A DNA stretch of 64,000 nucleotides, taken from the NCBI GenBank assembly GCA_028712475.1, contig JAQTQB010000003.1, forward strand, positions 62,001-126,000, read 5' to 3'. The position numbers were made by a program, and so were the translations under genes. This document shows, piece by piece, positions 60,189 to 64,000 of this stretch. The notes under the pieces were generated by a model. That model saw nothing but the letters and a program-made list of their open reading frames with translations. It made no database searches and had not been told where the DNA came from. Position 1 is the stretch's first letter, and the number at the start of each line of letters is the position of its first letter. Source of the DNA: Verrucomicrobiales bacterium (lineage in GTDB: Bacteria; Verrucomicrobiota; Verrucomicrobiia; Limisphaerales; UBA11358).

Positions 60189-61577
60189 ATGAAAAAATTG
60201 ACGCTGCTTTCATTGCTGGCCGGTTTCACCTTCGCGGTCTCCGCCGCTGACACCAATGCGCCCTTCTGGCTGTCGCGGCCATTGTCGCTGGCGGATTCCT
60301 TGAACATTGCGCTTCAGCAGAACCCCGCGATTCTCAAGGCCAGGAACGATCTCGAAGCGCAATATGGCGTGGTGGTGCAGACGCGCGCTGTGGCGTTGCC
60401 GCAGTTGCAGGCGACCGGCCAGTATAAATACACCGAAGCGCGGGCGATTGATAGTATTCCGGGGACCGCGGTGCCCGACCAGAACTGGACCGCCGGTCTG
60501 CGAATCGTCCAATCCATCTATCAGGGCGGCAAGCTGGTGGCGGCCATCAAGGCGGCCAAGGTCACCAAGCAGCAGGCTTTGGCGCAATACCAGACGATCA
60601 TTGCAGACACGCTGCTGATCGTGCGGCTGGCATATTATGACGTGCTGCTGAACGCGCAGCAGATCGTTGTGAACCAGGCTTCAGTCAATCTGCTGCAAAA
60701 GGAACTGGACGATCAGCAGCATCGTTACGACGCCGGCACGGTGCCGCATTTCAATGTGCTTCGCGCCAAGGTCGCCCTCGGCAACGCGCGTCCGCCGTTG
60801 ATCCAGTCGCAGAATAATTACCGCATCTCCAAAAATGCCCTGGCGAACCTGCTCGGCTACGATCTGCCGCGCGACATCTGGGACAACATTCCGTTGAACC
60901 TCACCGACACGCTTGACTCCGCGCCGTATCCCATCAATCTGCCCGACGCGCTCCAGCAGGCGCTGGAAAGGCGTCCGGAACTGGTCGCGTTGCGCAAGAC
61001 GGAGGAATTGCAGAATCTCAACATCACCGACGCCTCTTCCGGCTACAAGCCGAACCTCCAGATTTTTGCCGGCTATAACTGGCTCAACCAGCAGTTTGGC
61101 GCTCCGCCTCCTGGATCGCCCCCTGGAACGCCCGGCCCAACCCCCGGTCTCGACCAATACCTTGACGGATGGAATGCCGGCGCGCAGGTGACCTGGAACA
61201 TTTTCGACGGATTGCTCACGCACGGCAAAGTCGTCCAAGCAAAGGCGCTTTACCAAAAATCCAAAACGTCCGTGGTCGAGAAGTCGCGCCAGATCGAACT
61301 GGAAGTCCGCACGACCTATTCCGATTTCATCGGCGCGCAGGAGGTTTTGGAATCGCAAAAGACCGTGCAGGACGAGGCGGAGGAATCGTTGCGCGAAGCC
61401 TACGCCCGCGCCAGCGCCGGCACCGGCACACAGCTCGACGTGCTGGATGCCGAGACCTCGCTCACGACGGCGCGAAGCACGCAGGTGCAGGCGTTGCATG
61501 ACTACGACGCCGCCCGCGCACGATTTGAACGCGCCATCGGCATGGATTTTAGCCAGACGACGAACGCGAAGCCTTGA
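60189..61577 (+). CDS. TolC-family outer-membrane efflux protein
   Basis: 462 residues with a signal peptide (cleavage near VSAAD). TolC repeats are visible: SLADSLNIALQQNPAILKARNDLEAQYGVVVQTRAVALPQLQATGQYK in the first half and LPDALQQALERRPELVALRKTEELQNLNITDASSGYKPNLQIFAGYNWLNQ in the second, each ending in coiled-coil helices. A Pro/Gly-rich insert (APPPGSPPGTPGPTPG) lies at about 297-314. It completes the tripartite pump with the divergent HlyD-ABC genes. Confidence 0.93.
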   Translation: MKKLTLLSLLAGFTFAVSAADTNAPFWLSRPLSLADSLNIALQQNPAILKARNDLEAQYGVVVQTRAVALPQLQATGQYKYTEARAIDSIPGTAVPDQNWTAGLRIVQSIYQGGKLVAAIKAAKVTKQQALAQYQTIIADTLLIVRLAYYDVLLNAQQIVVNQASVNLLQKELDDQQHRYDAGTVPHFNVLRAKVALGNARPPLIQSQNNYRISKNALANLLGYDLPRDIWDNIPLNLTDTLDSAPYPINLPDALQQALERRPELVALRKTEELQNLNITDASSGYKPNLQIFAGYNWLNQQFGAPPPGSPPGTPGPTPGLDQYLDGWNAGAQVTWNIFDGLLTHGKVVQAKALYQKSKTSVVEKSRQIELEVRTTYSDFIGAQEVLESQKTVQDEAEESLREAYARASAGTGTQLDVLDAETSLTTARSTQVQALHDYDAARARFERAIGMDFSQTTNAKP

Positions 61578-61660
61578 TTGGTTTCGCTTTTCTTCACGAG
61601 TAGCTGACTCATATCTTCACTGGGCCGGTTTCAACGCTGATTCCGGTCTGAAACTTCCTG

Positions 61661-61688
61661 TTGACTTAAAGCTGACCGGCCATATCGT
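61661..61688 (+). promoter_or_regulatory. Candidate promoter of the Rrf2 gene
   Basis: TTGACT (61661-61666) is followed after 16 nt by TATCGT (61683-61688), 10 nt before the start codon. The minus-10 hexamer matches the consensus only in part. No palindrome like the downstream operators was seen here. Confidence 0.3.
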
Positions 61689-61697
61689 TTATTTGTT

Positions 61698-62159
61698 ATG
61701 TGGGTTTCCAAGAAAACCGATTATGCGCTGCGCGTGCTTTTCACGCTCGTGGATCATTTTAGCGGCACGCCAATTCCCATCCGCGAGCTTGCCCGGCGCA
61801 ATGATGTTCCCAAGCGCTTTCTCGAACAGATTCTGCTTGATTGCAAGGCGCAGGGCTGGGTGAGCAGCACGGCGGGCATCCGCGGCGGTTATCTGCTGGC
61901 GAAGAATCCTGCCAAGATCACGATGGGCGAGGTGGTGCGCCATTTCGACGGCATTCTGGCACCGATTGATTGTGTTTCCGTCGCAGGCTACAAACGCTGT
62001 TCGCAGGAGCCGGTCTGCCGTTTCCGGCGGGTTTTTCTGGATGTGCGGAATTATGTGGCGGGTGTGATGGACCGCTCTACGCTGGCGGATGTGGCTAAAA
62101 TCTCGCCGGTGTCCAAGCAGGAATTATCCGGTGATTTCGTGGGCGGGGAGGGCATCTAA
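61698..62159 (+). CDS. Rrf2-family transcriptional regulator
   Basis: 153 residues. Winged helix: DYALRVLFTLVDH, then the helix-turn-helix IRELARRNDVPKRFLEQILLDCKAQGWVSST and wing AGIRGGYLLAK. C92, C101 and C107 lie in the region where IscR and NsrR bind an Fe-S cluster, with spacing 8 and 5. CymR-like members lack these cysteines, so this may be Fe-S-sensing. The DUF2292/porin genes downstream and two palindromes in the intergenic region suggest it controls them. Confidence 0.88.
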   Translation: MWVSKKTDYALRVLFTLVDHFSGTPIPIRELARRNDVPKRFLEQILLDCKAQGWVSSTAGIRGGYLLAKNPAKITMGEVVRHFDGILAPIDCVSVAGYKRCSQEPVCRFRRVFLDVRNYVAGVMDRSTLADVAKISPVSKQELSGDFVGGEGI

Positions 62160-62178
62160 AATAATTTCAAAAAGATGT

Positions 62179-62207
62179 TTGACAAATTTAGCCGCTCATG
62201 AATAATA
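62179..62207 (+). promoter_or_regulatory. Promoter upstream of the DUF2292/porin genes
   Basis: TTGACA (62179-62184) is followed by AATAAT (62201-62206) after 16 nt or ATAATA (62202-62207) after 17. The first 27-bp palindrome starts at 62203, so it overlaps the minus-10 element, as expected for a repressor site. Confidence 0.65.
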
Positions 62208-62229
62208 ACGACATATTAAGTCGTTATTA
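62203..62229. promoter_or_regulatory. 27-bp palindromic operator, copy 1
   Basis: TAATAACGAC (62203-62212), a 7-nt centre and GTCGTTATTA (62220-62229) form perfect 10-nt arms. It lies 44 nt after the Rrf2 gene and overlaps a promoter. Confidence 0.8.
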
Positions 62230-62317
62230 AAACGAAGGCTGAACGAGAATCGCAAGTTTGAGATGGCCGGGTTCGGCGAAAGGTTGAGCAGTGTTTGGAA
62301 AACTTTTTATTTGGTTT

Positions 62318-62344
62318 TAATAACGACAGAACAAGTCGCAATTA
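62318..62344. promoter_or_regulatory. 27-bp palindromic operator, copy 2
   Basis: TAATAACGAC (62318-62327), a 7-nt centre and GTCGCAATTA (62335-62344). The left arm is identical to copy 1 and the right arm differs at two positions. It lies 14 nt before the DUF2292 start. TTTAAT just before it (62316-62321) may be part of a second promoter. Confidence 0.75.
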
Positions 62345-62358
62345 ACAATTATAAGAAT

Positions 62359-62541
62359 ATGAGCGCGGTCACAATCAAATCGGTCGGCGGTGGGAATGAA
62401 AAGCCAGACTGGCTGGAGGTCGTCCGGCAGCAGGTCGGCTCGCTGCGGTTTGGTGTGGTGCAGATCGTGGTTCACGATTCGCAGGTGACGCAGATAGAGA
62501 AGACCGAACGGGTGCGGCTGGACAAACCGCAAAAAATTTAA
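62359..62541 (+). CDS. DUF2292 (YezD-like) small protein
   Basis: 60 residues from the ATG at 62359, after the second operator; an upstream in-frame start at 62263 would cover the operator. The core WLEVVRQQVGSLRFGVVQIVVHDSQVTQIEKTERVRL matches the DUF2292/YezD family. In Bacillus, yezD lies with sulfur-assimilation genes under CymR (Rrf2). Function is not established. A porin gene follows after 90 nt. Confidence 0.82.
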   Translation: MSAVTIKSVGGGNEKPDWLEVVRQQVGSLRFGVVQIVVHDSQVTQIEKTERVRLDKPQKI

Positions 62542-62631
62542 GGCCGACCAGAAATCTGGAGGCACAAATCCTAAAAGCAAATTGACCGCTGACCGGAAAA
62601 ATCGGAAGCGGCCCGAAACTAAAAAGTAAAA

Positions 62632-64000
62632 ATGAAAATAAACAAACTATGGCTGGCAACGATTCTGGGGGCGCAACTGACCTTCACCTCGCTGGCCGCC
62701 GACGGCACCACCGATACCAATCGGGATGCCGACATTGAAGCGTTGAAACAGCAGTTGCGCGAGCTTGGCCAGAAGGTTCAAGCCTTGGAAAGCCAGCGCG
62801 CGGCGGAGCAGCAGGCCGCCACCAACATCGCGAACGGACAAATCCAGGAACTCGACCAGAAGGTCCGCATCCTCGCCCGCGAGCGGGAACTGGATCAGGA
62901 AGCGGCGGCGGCGCTGGCCAAAACGCAGCCGAAGCTGACAGTCGGCCCCGGCGGTTTGACTGCGAGTTCGGCGGACTCGAATTTTGTGTTCAGCCTCAAG
63001 GCCGTGTTGCAGGTGGATGACCGCACGTTTTTGGACGGCAGCGGTGCCAAGGGCAACGACGGGCTTCTGTTGCGCCGGGCGCGTCCGATCTTTCAAGGCA
63101 CGCTCTATCGCGATTTTGATTTCGTGTTCGTCCCGGACTTTGGCGGGTCATCGGTGCAGATCTTCGATGCCTACGCGAATTACCGTTATGAGCCATGGGC
63201 GCAATTGCGCGTGGGTAAATTCAAAACGCCGGTTGGTCTTGAACAGTTGCAATCAGACGTGAATACTTCGTTCAATGAACGCTCGCTGGTCACGGACCTC
63301 GTGCCGAACCGCGATGTCGGCGTGCAGTTGTGGGGCGACATCAACGGCGGCGTGTTAAGCTATGCGGTGGGCATTTTCAACGGCGTGGGCGACTCGCGGA
63401 ATACTGGCAACGTCAACACTGACAACAATGGCGAATTCGCGGGACGGTTGTTCTCCCTGCCGTTCAAGAACACGGACATCGCGGCTTTGCAGAATTTCGG
63501 CTTGGGCGTGGCGGGCAGCTCGGGAAATGTTTCTACAACGGCGGCCGGACTGCCATCAACGACGGGCGGCACATTGCCGGGATATACGACGGACGGGCAG
63601 CAACAGTTTTTCGCCTACAATCCCGCTGTCGGCGCGGTGCAGGCGAACGGCAACCACTGGCGTCTTTCGCCGCAGGGCTATTACTATTACGGGCCGTTGA
63701 GCTTGCTGGGCGAATATGCCATTTCCGATCAAGGAGTTCTCAATACCGGCACGGGGGCGCAGGCTCATCTCCAGAATACGGCCTGGGAAATCTCCGGCGG
63801 CTGGATTTTGACCGGGGAAAACGCCTCGTTCAACGGCATCACTCCGCTGCATCCGTTCGATCCGCGCAAGGGCCAGTGGGGCGCGTTGCAGGTGGTCGCG
63901 CGCTATGCCGAACTGAACATTGACGATGATGCGTTCCCGGTGTTTTCCAATCCAGCCACGTCGGCCTCGGCGGCGCAGGCATGGTCGGCGGGCTTGAACT
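62632..64000 (+). CDS. OprO/OprP-like porin, 5' part
   Basis: At least 456 residues; the gene runs off the end of the window. A signal peptide (cleavage near LAADG) precedes a coiled coil at about 30-100 (ADIEALKQQLRELGQKVQALESQRAAEQQ), then the barrel: VLQVDDRTFLDGSGAKGNDGLLLRRARPIFQGTLYRDFDFVFVPDFG, RYEPWAQLRVGKFKTPVGLEQLQSD. These match phosphate-selective porins O and P. In this context the anion may be sulfate, since YezD-type genes relate to sulfur use; that is inference. Confidence 0.88.
   Translation, partial: MKINKLWLATILGAQLTFTSLAADGTTDTNRDADIEALKQQLRELGQKVQALESQRAAEQQAATNIANGQIQELDQKVRILARERELDQEAAAALAKTQPKLTVGPGGLTASSADSNFVFSLKAVLQVDDRTFLDGSGAKGNDGLLLRRARPIFQGTLYRDFDFVFVPDFGGSSVQIFDAYANYRYEPWAQLRVGKFKTPVGLEQLQSDVNTSFNERSLVTDLVPNRDVGVQLWGDINGGVLSYAVGIFNGVGDSRNTGNVNTDNNGEFAGRLFSLPFKNTDIAALQNFGLGVAGSSGNVSTTAAGLPSTTGGTLPGYTTDGQQQFFAYNPAVGAVQANGNHWRLSPQGYYYYGPLSLLGEYAISDQGVLNTGTGAQAHLQNTAWEISGGWILTGENASFNGITPLHPFDPRKGQWGALQVVARYAELNIDDDAFPVFSNPATSASAAQAWSAGLN

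Overview
The window looks like a chromosomal segment of a Verrucomicrobiota bacterium, most likely near Pedosphaera/Limisphaerales. This is inferred from gene content and style, not from a marker gene. Supporting signs are the high GC content, a 2,214-residue exported LamG/Ig protein ending in the 'EASTNLVDW...FYR' tail common in that phylum, a diderm envelope (LptD, TolC, LpoB, OpgGH, porin), many short palindromic and word-like repeats between genes, and two tRNA genes with encoded CCA. No rRNA, CRISPR array, prophage or integrase was seen.

Layout: 1-8.1 kb holds the 3' end of clpX, a Tat-exported Gfo/Idh oxidoreductase, a DUF192 lipoprotein, feoAB, an SGNH hydrolase, tRNA-Arg(UCU), a divergent dihydropteroate-synthase-like gene and an EgtD-like methyltransferase. 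8.1-14.8 kb is the giant LamG/Ig gene. 14.9-23.1 kb (minus strand) is a complete aa3-type cytochrome oxidase operon: cupredoxin-like protein, ctaA, ctaB, ctaD, ctaE, ctaF, two small membrane proteins, ctaC, sco1 and DUF420. Subunit I lacks the K-channel lysine. 23.2-30.6 kb carries ribH, an FHA/response-regulator protein, ribBA, a soluble histidine kinase, lptD and a DUF486 protein. 30.6-33.8 kb is an accessory patch: a DUF262-HNH nuclease and a nucleotidyltransferase gene sit between a complete hisF and a duplicated hisF 3' end.

34-39.2 kb is a six-gene envelope operon ending in a ycfL-lpoB pair and a strong terminator; it probably concerns penicillin-binding-protein activation. 39.3-47.6 kb is housekeeping: tRNA-Leu(CAA), holB-like, an O-antigen-ligase-like gene, aroQ, accBC, trxA, a GspF-like gene and a class V aminotransferase. 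47.6-51.7 kb is a type ISP/IIG-like restriction-modification system whose gene is split at the methyltransferase/specificity junction by a toxin-antitoxin pair. 51.8-56.1 kb is an opgG-X-opgH glucan operon. 57-61.6 kb is a tripartite ABC-2 exporter (HlyD, ATPase, permease) divergent from tolC. 61.7-64 kb has an Rrf2 regulator, two copies of a 27-bp palindrome, a DUF2292/YezD gene and the start of an OprO/P-like porin.

The most notable material is repetitive: a 72-nt palindrome family between operon genes, a 74-nt palindrome read in frame inside the specificity gene, two hairpin-array elements of shared design, heptamer arrays inside coding sequence, and word repeats that begin exactly at gene stop codons. 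All coordinates come from reading the sequence. Family names come from recognised motifs and were not checked by search.
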